Shown: positions 1 to 7,102 of the stretch, piece by piece
How the letters are laid out: each line of letters opens with the position of its first letter
Numbering within the stretch: the stretch's first letter is position 1
Source of the DNA: an uncultured Porphyromonadaceae bacterium
Lineage (GTDB): Bacteria > Bacteroidota > Bacteroidia > Bacteroidales > Muribaculaceae
Assembly: GCA_900544305.1 (NCBI GenBank)
Contig: UQUV01000052.1
Coordinates: 1-18,145, forward strand
DNA: 18,145 nucleotides
Direction of reading: 5' to 3'
Made by a program: the position numbers and the translations under genes
The notes under the pieces: model-generated
Told to the model about the DNA's origin: nothing
The model's input: only the letters and a program-made list of their open reading frames with translations
Database searches by the model: none

Positions 1-66
1 TCGGAGGACGGCCCTATCATTATAATGATGTATGAACTTTTAGCGGACAGTAATACTTTGGAATAA
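1..66 (+). CDS. C-terminal end of an unidentified protein (partial, enters from the left edge)
   Basis: Frame 1 is open from the first base and ends at TAA 64-66, giving about 21 residues ending in ELLADSNTLE. The other two plus frames stop by base 33. A strong hairpin terminator starts at the stop codon itself, as expected at the end of a real gene. No domain can be assigned from so short a piece. It is equally possible that this is non-coding sequence open by chance. Confidence 0.4.
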   Translation, partial: SEDGPIIIMMYELLADSNTLE

Positions 67-118
67 AAACCGACCGCTTCGAGCCGTGTCTATCCACAGT
101 CCGGAGCGGTCGGTTTTT
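65..118. terminator. Bidirectional intrinsic terminator
   Basis: A perfect 14-base inverted repeat (65-78 pairs with 105-118) encloses a 26-base loop. The outer pairs are A5/T5, so each strand ends in a U-run after a GC-rich stem. It would stop transcripts of the LD-carboxypeptidase gene on the minus strand and of whatever gene enters from the left on the plus strand. Confidence 0.85.
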
Positions 119-133
119 CTGCGATTGCTTTCT

Positions 134-1030
134 TTATCGCTTGAAGGTAAGGCGGACTTTGTCTTTGGTGACGGTGAGGTCGGCCTGTGCGCCTTCGAGT
201 ATGGGGAGGTTGTAGTCGACATGGCCTACGGGGAAGTTGTAGGCTACGGGGAAATCGTAGTCGGCTACCATTTTTTCAATCATATCGTACATGCACTGGT
301 GGTCGACACTGGGTTTGTAGTCGGTAAACTGTCCTACAATCAGTGCTTTGGTGCGTGCAAGCGTTCCGTTTAGGCGCAGTGTGTAGAGCATACGCTCAAC
401 GCGGTAGATGGCCTCTGAAATGTCCTCGATGAAAAGGATATGGTCTTTTTTCAGCAGGTCGTAAGGCGTTGAAATGAGTCCTGACAGCACGGCAAGATTG
501 CCGCCTGTGACAGTTCCGCTGACGTTGCCTTCGCGGTTGCGCTCATCGCCTGCCACTTCATAGTCGGGGAGTTTTCCGGTCAGTATGTCGTGGAGCGTGT
601 GGCTGCATTGGCAGTCGGGGTGTTCCGTAAGGAGTTTGCACATGGAGGCATGGACGCTGACTACACCGGCATGAACCGACACGGCATGAAGGGCGGAAAT
701 GTCGCTGAAACCTATCAGCCATTTCGGGTCGTTGTTCCACATGGAGTCGCGGAAATGTTCTATCATCTGTACCACGCCGTAGCCGCCGCGGCTGCACAAC
801 ACGGCACGCACGTCGGGATTCTCAAGGGCGGCACGCAGGTCGCCGAGGCGTTGTCCGACGGTTCCGCTGAACGAGCCGCACTCGCCCTTGCAGCAGCTGC
901 CTACAATAGGACGGAAGCCCCAGGCTTCCAGTGTGGCGCAGGCGCCGTCAACCAATTTAGCGTCGATTTTGCTGGCAGGGGAGACAATGGCTACACTGTC
1001 GCCCTGCTTTAACGGTCTGGGATATATCAT
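134..1030 (-). CDS. LD-carboxypeptidase, peptidase family S66 (LdcA/MccF-like)
   Basis: A 298-residue protein, the usual length for the family. S66 enzymes cut an L,D peptide bond, typically removing the terminal D-Ala from the tetrapeptide stem of recycled peptidoglycan; MccF members cleave microcin C-type compounds. The Ser-Glu-His triad is visible: Ser109 in GFSD, Glu202 in FIED and His270 in VGH. Also seen are the RGGYG motif (81-85), which precedes the nucleophile in this family, and TGGNL (176-180). No signal peptide is visible, so it is probably cytoplasmic and involved in murein recycling. The ATG at 1030 lies 3 bases after the stop of the radical SAM gene, so the two are co-transcribed. 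A hairpin terminator follows. The family assignment is firm; LdcA versus MccF substrate cannot be decided here. Confidence 0.9.
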   Translation of the reverse strand: MIYPRPLKQGDSVAIVSPASKIDAKLVDGACATLEAWGFRPIVGSCCKGECGSFSGTVGQRLGDLRAALENPDVRAVLCSRGGYGVVQMIEHFRDSMWNNDPKWLIGFSDISALHAVSVHAGVVSVHASMCKLLTEHPDCQCSHTLHDILTGKLPDYEVAGDERNREGNVSGTVTGGNLAVLSGLISTPYDLLKKDHILFIEDISEAIYRVERMLYTLRLNGTLARTKALIVGQFTDYKPSVDHQCMYDMIEKMVADYDFPVAYNFPVGHVDYNLPILEGAQADLTVTKDKVRLTFKR

Positions 1031-1033
1031 CGT

Positions 1034-1810
1034 TTAGTTTACTTGTACTTTAATGCCTTTCGCACGGAAGCGTTCGGCAATGGTTTCGAGTTCTTCTTTC
1101 GGCACTTTCTGCAAGTTTTCTTCCGGAGTGGCGCGGTCGATGGAGTAGAGCATCACTTCCATCGGTCGAATTTCGAGATAGGCGGCAAGCAGGGCTTCCA
1201 CTTCCTCGTCGGTGGTGTTGTCGATGCGTTCGCCATCGTGTTCGCCGCGGAGCATCATGGTCTGCACGATGCACTGTCCGCTGAACTGCTTCAGGCGTTC
1301 AACGAGGTCGGCAACGTTGAAGTTGCGGTTCACCGGGCGGTCGATGAGTCGCATGGTGCGGTCGATGGCCGAGTCCAGTTTCAGAATGTTGTTGTCCACC
1401 TTTTTCAGTGCTTCCACTACGGCCGGGCGGTCAATCATCGTGGAATTTGACAGCACGCTGATTTTCACTTGCGGGTAATAGCGGTCGCGCAGGGCGATGA
1501 CATCGTCCACAACGCCGTTGAAGTCCGGATGCAGCGTAGGTTCGCCGTTGCCCGAGAAAGTTATCACGTCAAGACGGTCACCGTTGGCTTTCATCGCCGC
1601 CAGTTTCTGTTCCAGAAGTGTGCGCACTTCCTCACGCGGACTGATTCCTGTCGTGCCTGCTCCCTGGGCATTGTAGCCCGCTTCGCAGTAGATGCAGTCG
1701 AAGGAGCAGATTTTCCCGTCGTTCGGTGTCAGATTGATGCCCAGCGAGGTGCCGAGCCGTCGGCTGTGAATCGGGCCGAAAATTGTATCGTGAAACAAAA
1801 TCGTAACCAT
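1034..1810 (-). CDS. Radical SAM protein (Fe-S oxidoreductase, COG0731-like)
   Basis: A 258-residue protein with the radical SAM cluster motif CX3CX2C at Cys35, Cys39 and Cys42 (context CSFDCIYCE), which would bind a 4Fe-4S cluster and S-adenosylmethionine. The opening segment FGPIHSRRLGTSLGINL and the later FSGNGEPTLHPDF are characteristic of the COG0731 group, which shares its core with wyosine-synthesis enzymes. The substrate of the bacterial stand-alone members is unknown to me. It is the first gene of a unit with the S66 peptidase 3 bases downstream. A TACCTTTG box (1844-1851, minus strand) lies 34 bases before the ATG and supports this start. Any functional link to peptidoglycan recycling is inferred only from the pairing. 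Confidence 0.87.
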   Translation of the reverse strand: MVTILFHDTIFGPIHSRRLGTSLGINLTPNDGKICSFDCIYCEAGYNAQGAGTTGISPREEVRTLLEQKLAAMKANGDRLDVITFSGNGEPTLHPDFNGVVDDVIALRDRYYPQVKISVLSNSTMIDRPAVVEALKKVDNNILKLDSAIDRTMRLIDRPVNRNFNVADLVERLKQFSGQCIVQTMMLRGEHDGERIDNTTDEEVEALLAAYLEIRPMEVMLYSIDRATPEENLQKVPKEELETIAERFRAKGIKVQVN

Positions 1811-1843
1811 TCTTCTGTTTGTTTGCAGTTAGTTTTCAGACGA

Positions 1844-1851
1844 CAAAGGTA
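1844..1851 (-). promoter_or_regulatory. Bacteroidota -7 promoter box for the radical SAM/S66 unit
   Basis: On the minus strand the sequence reads TACCTTTG, an exact match to the TAnnTTTG consensus, placed 34 bases upstream of the radical SAM start. No clear TTTG at -33 was found, so this is a partial match. It implies that the unit can be transcribed independently of the glycosyltransferase operon upstream. Confidence 0.55.
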
Positions 1852-1896
1852 CAAAAATCTTCAGACAACGGTGAGCGGGCAGGCCGTGAAAGTGGC

Positions 1897-3117
1897 TTAC
1901 AGCTGTTCGAAAAGGCGGATATACATTTCTGCAATGCGGGCCTCGGAGAAGCGTTCCACCACACTGTAGTGCAATGCTGCGCGGTCGGCAGTCTGTTCGG
2001 CAGCCCAAAGAAGACCTTCGGCAAGGTCGGCAGTATCGGCATATTTTGCCAGATAGCCGTTTTTACGGTGGTTGATGATGTCGCGCTGTCCGCCGTGGTC
2101 GAATGCCACTGCCAGACATCCGGCAGCTTGCCCTTCAATAAGCGTGGTCGGAAGGGTTTCGAAGTGCGACGACGAAAGCACGATGTCGCTCCGACGGTAA
2201 AGTTCGGGTATGCGTTCGAGCGATACCGGACCTATCCATTCGTAGGGCAGTTTCAGCTGTGTGAGCAGTTCCGGATTGCGGATGTCGCCAAACAGGAGCA
2301 ACTGGAGGTTTTTTGCCTTTTCGGGATGCTGTGTGGCAATATGGTTGACGGCTTCAGTCATCAGTTCAAAACCTTTCACTGGGTCGTCGAGGCGTGCCGC
2401 ACCCATGGCAATCACTTTTTTTCCGACGGGAATGTTTGTCGAGCGGTCGTAGGCAAAACGTTCCACCGGCAGTGCGTTCGGGATGACGGTCAACGGCTTT
2501 CCTGCTGTCAGCGAACTTTCGCGGAAACGGTCGGAAAGCCAGCTGCTGACGGCCACGAAGTGGAAGTCGGCACGGCTGTAGAGCCGCTGTTTCTTCTTCC
2601 ATGTCCGGTGAGATAGGTCGTGGCTGTGGGGGAAACGGACGAAACGGCACTTTCCGCAGCTTTCGCGGTAATGGTCGCAACCATAGGAATGGTGGCACAT
2701 TCCTGTCAGGCACCACATGTCGTGCATGGTCCACACCAGTTTCTTCCCCATTTTTCCCAACGCTTCCAATGATGCCAGCGACATCATGCCCTGGTTGATC
2801 CAGTTGATGCACACGATATCTGCATTCTTGACCCACGGGTGGGAGAGCACGTCGACTCCCTTGTTGGCTATCGACACTTTGAACAGCTCGCTGCGCAGCA
2901 GTCCGTTGCGGACAAAAATATCGAGCCTTTCACGAAGGAATGCCCATTTCAACTGTTCGGGAGTGCCGGCAACGGCTACACGCTCGTCATCGGTACGGCG
3001 GTCGACCACCAGCATGCGGGCGTCCATACCGGCGGCACAGAGTGCACGCATGAGCCGGAGCGATACGATGGCGGCTCCGCCTTTAGAGTCGGAAGTGTTG
3101 AGTATTACTATTTTCAT
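1897..3117 (-). CDS. Glycosyltransferase family 4 (GT-B fold)
   Basis: A 406-residue protein with the N-terminal glycine loop (SKGGAA, 11-16) and, in the C-terminal nucleotide-sugar domain, an EX7E motif (Glu320 to Glu328, within FETLPTTLIE) typical of retaining GT4 enzymes. A cysteine-rich patch at 136-157 (Cys136, 141, 147, 154, 157) follows WTMHDMW; I have seen this patch in Bacteroidales GT4 proteins and it may bind metal. No membrane segment is evident, so it probably acts on the cytoplasmic face of the inner membrane, adding a sugar to a surface glycan. It is the last gene of a flippase-DUF389-GT4 operon; its ATG shares four bases (ATGA) with the stop of the DUF389 gene, so translation is probably coupled. 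Donor and acceptor sugars cannot be told. Confidence 0.9.
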   Translation of the reverse strand: MKIVILNTSDSKGGAAIVSLRLMRALCAAGMDARMLVVDRRTDDERVAVAGTPEQLKWAFLRERLDIFVRNGLLRSELFKVSIANKGVDVLSHPWVKNADIVCINWINQGMMSLASLEALGKMGKKLVWTMHDMWCLTGMCHHSYGCDHYRESCGKCRFVRFPHSHDLSHRTWKKKQRLYSRADFHFVAVSSWLSDRFRESSLTAGKPLTVIPNALPVERFAYDRSTNIPVGKKVIAMGAARLDDPVKGFELMTEAVNHIATQHPEKAKNLQLLLFGDIRNPELLTQLKLPYEWIGPVSLERIPELYRRSDIVLSSSHFETLPTTLIEGQAAGCLAVAFDHGGQRDIINHRKNGYLAKYADTADLAEGLLWAAEQTADRAALHYSVVERFSEARIAEMYIRLFEQL

Positions 3118-4541
3118 TTTTTCTGGCTTTTAGATTCTTTGTCAAATGAGAGGTGCCCCTTGTAGTCGATGACAGTGACGTCGTCGAGGCCGGAGCGTGC
3201 TTGCAGATAACGTTTCAGCTTGTCGTGCTGAGCAGTTGAGAGCGGTTGGCGGAGTGTGACGATGGCAATGTTCACCGTGTCGGTCTTTACGCTGCCGTCT
3301 TCTTTCGCAAAAATGTTCGTACACATGGATATGGCCTCCACTTCCGGGAAAATCACTTTCAGTTCCGAAGAAATGGACGACGAAAGGGTGGCAGGGTGCG
3401 TCAGATTTCCGATGATGCGCTGGAGCGAATCGATGGAAGCCGCCTGCTGGGCGATTTTCAGTTGGTTCGCCTGATAAATGTCGTTAAGCATTTGCGAACT
3501 GAGTTTGTCGATGTCAAGTTCATCTTGTGAGTATCCCTGTTCGATGACAAGGTCGACACCTTCCAGTCCGCAATTCTGCATTTTTTCATACATGGCGAGT
3601 TTTAGCGAGTCGAGAGGAAGCGCTTGTCCGATGAGGGTGACGGTGATTTTCTTTTTTCCCTTGTGCATTTCCACTTTCTTGTCAAGAATATGGGTGTTCG
3701 GGAAATGGAATTCCTGCTCGATGAAACGGTTGGCATCCGCGCGGAAATAATTTTCGCGGAACATCTGCACCGTCAGATAGATACTCGGAATAAGCGTAAG
3801 GACAATGATGGTATAGACAATGCGCGATACTCTTTTCTCCTGTCGCATATCGGCATGAAGCGTTTTTGGGAAATGGAAGAATTTCGTGCCCAGAGCCGTT
3901 GCCGTTCCGATGAATATGGAATTAATCAGAAACAGGTAGAACGCACCGAGGAAGTAGTTCATTTGCAGGGTGGCGAGTCCGTAGCCGGCTGTACACAACG
4001 GCGGCATGAGTGCGGTGGCGATGGCTACACCGGGAAGTACATTGCCCTTTTGCTTCGACGAAACGGCAAGAATGCCCGCACAGCCGCCGAAGAAGGCTAT
4101 CAGCACGTCGTAGACCGACGGAGAGGTACGCGCCAGCAGCTCCGAGCGGTTTTCGCTCAGCGGCGAAATCAGAAAATAGATGGCCGATGTGACGATGCTC
4201 ACGGCTGCGGCAATAGCCAGATTGCGGAACGAGCGCTTGATTAGGGCATAGTCGAGAATACCGATGCCCAGTCCCATTCCCATGATAGGACCCATCAGCG
4301 GGGATATGAGCATGGCACCGATAATCACGGCTGCCGAGTTGACATTCAGTCCGAGCGATGCGACAAAGATGGCGGCAATAAGGATGTAGACGTTTGTGCC
4401 GCGGAACGAAACGCCTTCCTTGATGGTCTGTATGATTTGCTGTTTATCCTCCAGATCGTCCGACATGTCGAAATACCAGGAGAAATAATGCTTTAGTCTT
4501 TTGAGCAGATTCTTGCTGTCAATCGGTTCGTATATTTTCAT
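3114..4541 (-). CDS. DUF389 family integral membrane protein
   Basis: A 475-residue protein. After a cytoplasmic N-terminus (1-45), a block of about six membrane helices (roughly 50-250) carries the DUF389 signature segments NSAAVIIGAMLISPLMGPI and GVAIATALMPPLCTAGYGL. The remaining 220 residues form a soluble region with two repeat-like stretches (DKKVEMHKGKKKITVTLIG; TVNIAIVTLRQPL), unlike the shortest members, which are essentially only the membrane core. The biochemical function of DUF389 is not established. It sits between a flippase and a glycosyltransferase with ATGA overlaps on both sides (4538-4541 and 3114-3117), so all three should be made in step. A role in envelope glycan export is inferred from this alone. 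Confidence 0.88.
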   Translation of the reverse strand: MKIYEPIDSKNLLKRLKHYFSWYFDMSDDLEDKQQIIQTIKEGVSFRGTNVYILIAAIFVASLGLNVNSAAVIIGAMLISPLMGPIMGMGLGIGILDYALIKRSFRNLAIAAAVSIVTSAIYFLISPLSENRSELLARTSPSVYDVLIAFFGGCAGILAVSSKQKGNVLPGVAIATALMPPLCTAGYGLATLQMNYFLGAFYLFLINSIFIGTATALGTKFFHFPKTLHADMRQEKRVSRIVYTIIVLTLIPSIYLTVQMFRENYFRADANRFIEQEFHFPNTHILDKKVEMHKGKKKITVTLIGQALPLDSLKLAMYEKMQNCGLEGVDLVIEQGYSQDELDIDKLSSQMLNDIYQANQLKIAQQAASIDSLQRIIGNLTHPATLSSSISSELKVIFPEVEAISMCTNIFAKEDGSVKTDTVNIAIVTLRQPLSTAQHDKLKRYLQARSGLDDVTVIDYKGHLSFDKESKSQKK

Positions 4542-5965
4542 CTTCTTCTGAATTTGGCAAGGTTGAATTTCTCTTTTTTAATGATGAACACAAGGAAGAA
4601 GGCGATCAGCACGGTGTTGGCAGCCAGGCGGAGCCAAGTGTTGTCGAGCGGGAGCCATTCCGACACGGCATACAGGGCGAACGTGACGAGGAAATACAGT
4701 CCGATGGACTTCAGGTCGTAGTCGATAGGATATTTTTTCTGTCCTACAAAATACGACAGCAGCATTGCTACCCCGTAGCCTGCCACTCCTGCCCATGCAC
4801 ATGCCATATAGCCGTAGACGGGAACAAGCAGAACGTTGAGGGCAATCAGCACGGCACAGCCGATGAACGAGAATATGGCGCCCCATTTTGTCTGGTCGAT
4901 GAGCTTGTACCAGAACGAGAGGTTGAAATAGATGCCCATGAAGATTTCAGCCATCATGACGATAGGCACCACTTTCAGCCCTTCCCAATAGTCGGGTGCA
5001 AGGATGTATTTGAGAATGTCGAGGTAGAATACCACACAGAGGAAAGCCAGCAGCGTGAAGATGACAAAATATTTCATTGCATCGGCATACATTTTCTTGC
5101 TGTTCTTGTCCTTGCTGTGGCCGAACACGAAAGGTTCGTAGGCATAGCGGAACGCCTGTGTAATCATGGCCATAATCATGGCAATCTTACTGGCGGCACC
5201 ATAGATTCCGAGCTGCATCTTCGCTTCGGCGGCATCGGGGTAGACATGGCGGAAGATGATTTTGTCGGCTACCTGGTTGAGGATGCCCGCAATGCCGAGT
5301 ATGAGAATCGGATAGGAATAGTTGAGCATACGTTTGGCAAGTGCACCGTCGAAACCGCCCCGGAAGTCAAGCAGAGGAAGCATCAGCAGCATGATGAACG
5401 AAGTGCACACCAGATTGAAGAAGAAGGCATAGAACACGTCGCTGCCATCCATAAATACGTAATAGACAAGGTTGAGCGCGATGTTCAGCACGATGAACAG
5501 CAGCTTCAGTGCCGCAAAGCGTATGGGGCGTTTCTTGTAGCGCAGATAGGAGAACGGGATACATTGGAAAGCGTCCATGGCTACGACGAGTGTCATCATG
5601 CCCACATACCACGGATGCTCGGAATAGCCCATTGCATCGGCTATCGGTTGCAGGAACACCATGCAGAGCGCAGCAAAAAGCAACGATGTGGAGCCTATCA
5701 TTATCAATACGGTGGAGTAGACCCGTTGCGGGTTTTCTCCGTCCTTGTTCATATAGCGGAAAAACGTAGTTTCCATTCCGTAGGTGAGAATGACGAGCAG
5801 CAGTGCCGTCCAGGCATACACTTCCGTCACCACTCCGTAGCCGCCCGATTCTGCCGACATAGCCGCGGCATAGATGGGTACCAGCAAATAATTCAAGAAT
5901 CTGCCGACGATACTGCTCAATCCGTAGATGGCCGTATCTTTGGCCAAAGCTTTCAATCCTGCCAT
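4538..5965 (-). CDS. Oligosaccharide flippase / polysaccharide biosynthesis protein (Wzx-like, MOP superfamily)
   Basis: A 475-residue, almost wholly hydrophobic protein with about 12-14 predicted membrane helices. The N-terminal pattern (DTAIYGLSSIVGRFLNYLLVPIYAA) is the standard start of Polysacc_synt/Wzx proteins, and the second half (IFMGIYFNLSFWYKL) fits too. Such proteins turn lipid-linked oligosaccharides across the inner membrane for O-antigen, capsule or other surface glycans. It is the first gene of the operon with DUF389 and GT4. A -7 box TAAATTTG and a near-consensus -33 box lie just upstream. No polymerase or initiating sugar transferase is nearby, so the pathway must be completed elsewhere in the genome. 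MATE drug exporters are related but fit less well. Confidence 0.9.
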   Translation of the reverse strand: MAGLKALAKDTAIYGLSSIVGRFLNYLLVPIYAAAMSAESGGYGVVTEVYAWTALLLVILTYGMETTFFRYMNKDGENPQRVYSTVLIMIGSTSLLFAALCMVFLQPIADAMGYSEHPWYVGMMTLVVAMDAFQCIPFSYLRYKKRPIRFAALKLLFIVLNIALNLVYYVFMDGSDVFYAFFFNLVCTSFIMLLMLPLLDFRGGFDGALAKRMLNYSYPILILGIAGILNQVADKIIFRHVYPDAAEAKMQLGIYGAASKIAMIMAMITQAFRYAYEPFVFGHSKDKNSKKMYADAMKYFVIFTLLAFLCVVFYLDILKYILAPDYWEGLKVVPIVMMAEIFMGIYFNLSFWYKLIDQTKWGAIFSFIGCAVLIALNVLLVPVYGYMACAWAGVAGYGVAMLLSYFVGQKKYPIDYDLKSIGLYFLVTFALYAVSEWLPLDNTWLRLAANTVLIAFFLVFIIKKEKFNLAKFRRR

Positions 5966-5996
5966 TGTTTTCGTTTTACTTATTGATGAAAATACG

Positions 5997-6029
5997 CAAA
6001 TTTACACTTTCCTGTATGAATGTCCTAAA
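5997..6029 (-). promoter_or_regulatory. Promoter of the flippase-DUF389-GT4 operon
   Basis: The minus strand reads TAAATTTG at 6004-5997, matching TAnnTTTG, with TTTA at 6029-6026 as a one-mismatch -33 box and a 21-base spacer. The box ends 32 bases before the flippase ATG, a normal leader length. A plus-strand promoter for the esterase gene lies about 100 bases away, making this a divergent intergenic region. Confidence 0.6.
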
Positions 6030-6121
6030 TTAGCAACGGTTTTTTGTAGGGGAAAGGTTGCTGTCAGCCGCTTTCATGAAATTTTCGGATGGGCAATGCT
6101 GGCGTTTGGCTGAGGTTTTTG

Positions 6122-6129
6122 TAACTTTG
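6122..6129 (+). promoter_or_regulatory. -7 promoter box of the esterase gene
   Basis: TAACTTTG matches the TAnnTTTG consensus and lies 48 bases before the ATG at 6178. A TTTG at 6105-6108 is only 13 bases upstream, too close for a standard -33 box. The position supports a start at 6178 rather than at an in-frame ATG further upstream, which would lie before the transcript. Confidence 0.5.
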
Positions 6130-6177
6130 AACATTGAAAAATTCTTTAATACTCCAAAACAAACAACAGTAACAGAC

Positions 6178-6945
6178 ATGAAAAAATTTCTTACTCTCGT
6201 AATGGCTGCACTGGTGGCAGGTACAGCTTTTGCAGCAGAACAGTTCGAAAAAAAGCAGTACATCTCACAACGCGGTGACACGCTGCCTTATCGCCTGTTG
6301 ACACCGGAAAATCAGCAGAAGGGCGAAAAGTATCCGTTGGTGATTTTCCTTCACGGTGCCGGTGAACGCGGTACTGACAATGAAAAGCAGCTCGTTCACG
6401 GCGGTCAAATGTTCCTCAATCCGGTGAACCGTATGGAATACCCGGCATTTGTCATTGCCCCGCAGTGTCCGCCTGACGGATATTGGGCATATAACGAACG
6501 TCCGGAATCGTTCGACAGCGACAAGATGCCGAAAGACCAGAAAATCTCTCCTGTATTTGCTTCGTTGAAGGAACTTATCGACAGCTATTTGTCGCGTGCG
6601 GATGTTGACACCGACCGTGTCTATATCATGGGTTTGTCGATGGGAGCAATGGGAACATTCGACATGGTGTGTCGTTTCCCTGACGTGTTTGCAGCAGCTA
6701 TTCCTATTTGCGGAACAGTCAACGCTTCACGACTTGCCGCTGCCAAAAATGTGAAATTCCGCATTTTCCACGGCGATGCCGACAACGTAGTTCCGGTAGA
6801 CGGTTCGCGTAATGCCTACCGCGCATTGAAAGCTGCCGGTGCCGATGTGGAATATATTGAATTCCCCGGCTGTAACCACGGAAGCTGGAATCCTGCTTTC
6901 AATTATCCGGATTTCATGAAGTGGCTTTTCTCTCAACATAAGTAA
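6178..6945 (+). CDS. Secreted alpha/beta hydrolase (COG4099 / dienelactone hydrolase-like esterase)
   Basis: A 255-residue protein beginning with a clear type I signal peptide (MKKFLTLVMAALVAGTAFA, cleavage near residue 19-20), so the product is periplasmic or secreted. The frame is open further upstream, but the signal peptide and the -7 box fix the start at 6178. The fold motifs are in order: LVIFLHGAGERG (54-65, oxyanion region), nucleophile Ser154 in GLSMG, acid Asp202 in HGDADNVVP and His234 in CNHGSW. This is the pattern of the predicted peptidase/carboxylesterase group often tied to polysaccharide breakdown as feruloyl- or acetyl-esterases; the substrate is not visible. The gene stands alone, with its own -7 box and a good terminator, and is divergent from the flippase operon. 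Confidence 0.88.
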   Translation: MKKFLTLVMAALVAGTAFAAEQFEKKQYISQRGDTLPYRLLTPENQQKGEKYPLVIFLHGAGERGTDNEKQLVHGGQMFLNPVNRMEYPAFVIAPQCPPDGYWAYNERPESFDSDKMPKDQKISPVFASLKELIDSYLSRADVDTDRVYIMGLSMGAMGTFDMVCRFPDVFAAAIPICGTVNASRLAAAKNVKFRIFHGDADNVVPVDGSRNAYRALKAAGADVEYIEFPGCNHGSWNPAFNYPDFMKWLFSQHK

Positions 6946-6969
6946 TAGAACAATATCAAAATATTTTAG

Positions 6970-7002
6970 AGCAACCTCGTCGACAGGCGGGGTTGCTTTT
7001 TT
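6970..7002 (+). terminator. Intrinsic terminator of the esterase gene
   Basis: AGCAACC (6970-6976) pairs with GGTTGCT (6991-6997), extendable by three inner pairs including one G-U, and is followed directly by a T-run (6997-7002). It lies 25 bases after the esterase stop codon. Confidence 0.85.
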
Positions 7003-7070
7003 CTGTCACTTTGAAAAGGTCTGTTGTCGATTATTTTCGAAAAAGTTGTCTTTCATGAAAGAATTATGGA

Positions 7071-7078
7071 TACCTTTG
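7071..7078 (+). promoter_or_regulatory. -7 promoter box of the mechanosensitive channel gene
   Basis: TACCTTTG is an exact match to the Bacteroidota -7 consensus, 25 bases before the ATG at 7103. GTTG at 7045-7048 could serve as a poor -33 box with a 22-base spacer. Because transcription would begin near 7085, the ATG at 7055 in the same frame cannot be the start; 7103 is chosen. Confidence 0.6.
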
Positions 7079-7102
7079 CGGATATTTAAAAATATACAAG
7101 TC

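Noticed and set aside
1819..2616. A 265-codon plus-strand ORF opposite the glycosyltransferase gene
   Set aside because: Its composition is that of the reverse complement of a coding gene, and the minus-strand GT4 has clear motifs over the same bases.
6058..6177. A 40-codon N-terminal extension of the esterase
   Set aside because: The start would precede the -7 box, and the extension would bury the signal peptide inside the protein.
7046..7102. Upstream starts (TTG 7046, ATG 7055) for the channel gene
   Set aside because: Both lie before or within the promoter box at 7071-7078, and the signal peptide begins properly at 7103.
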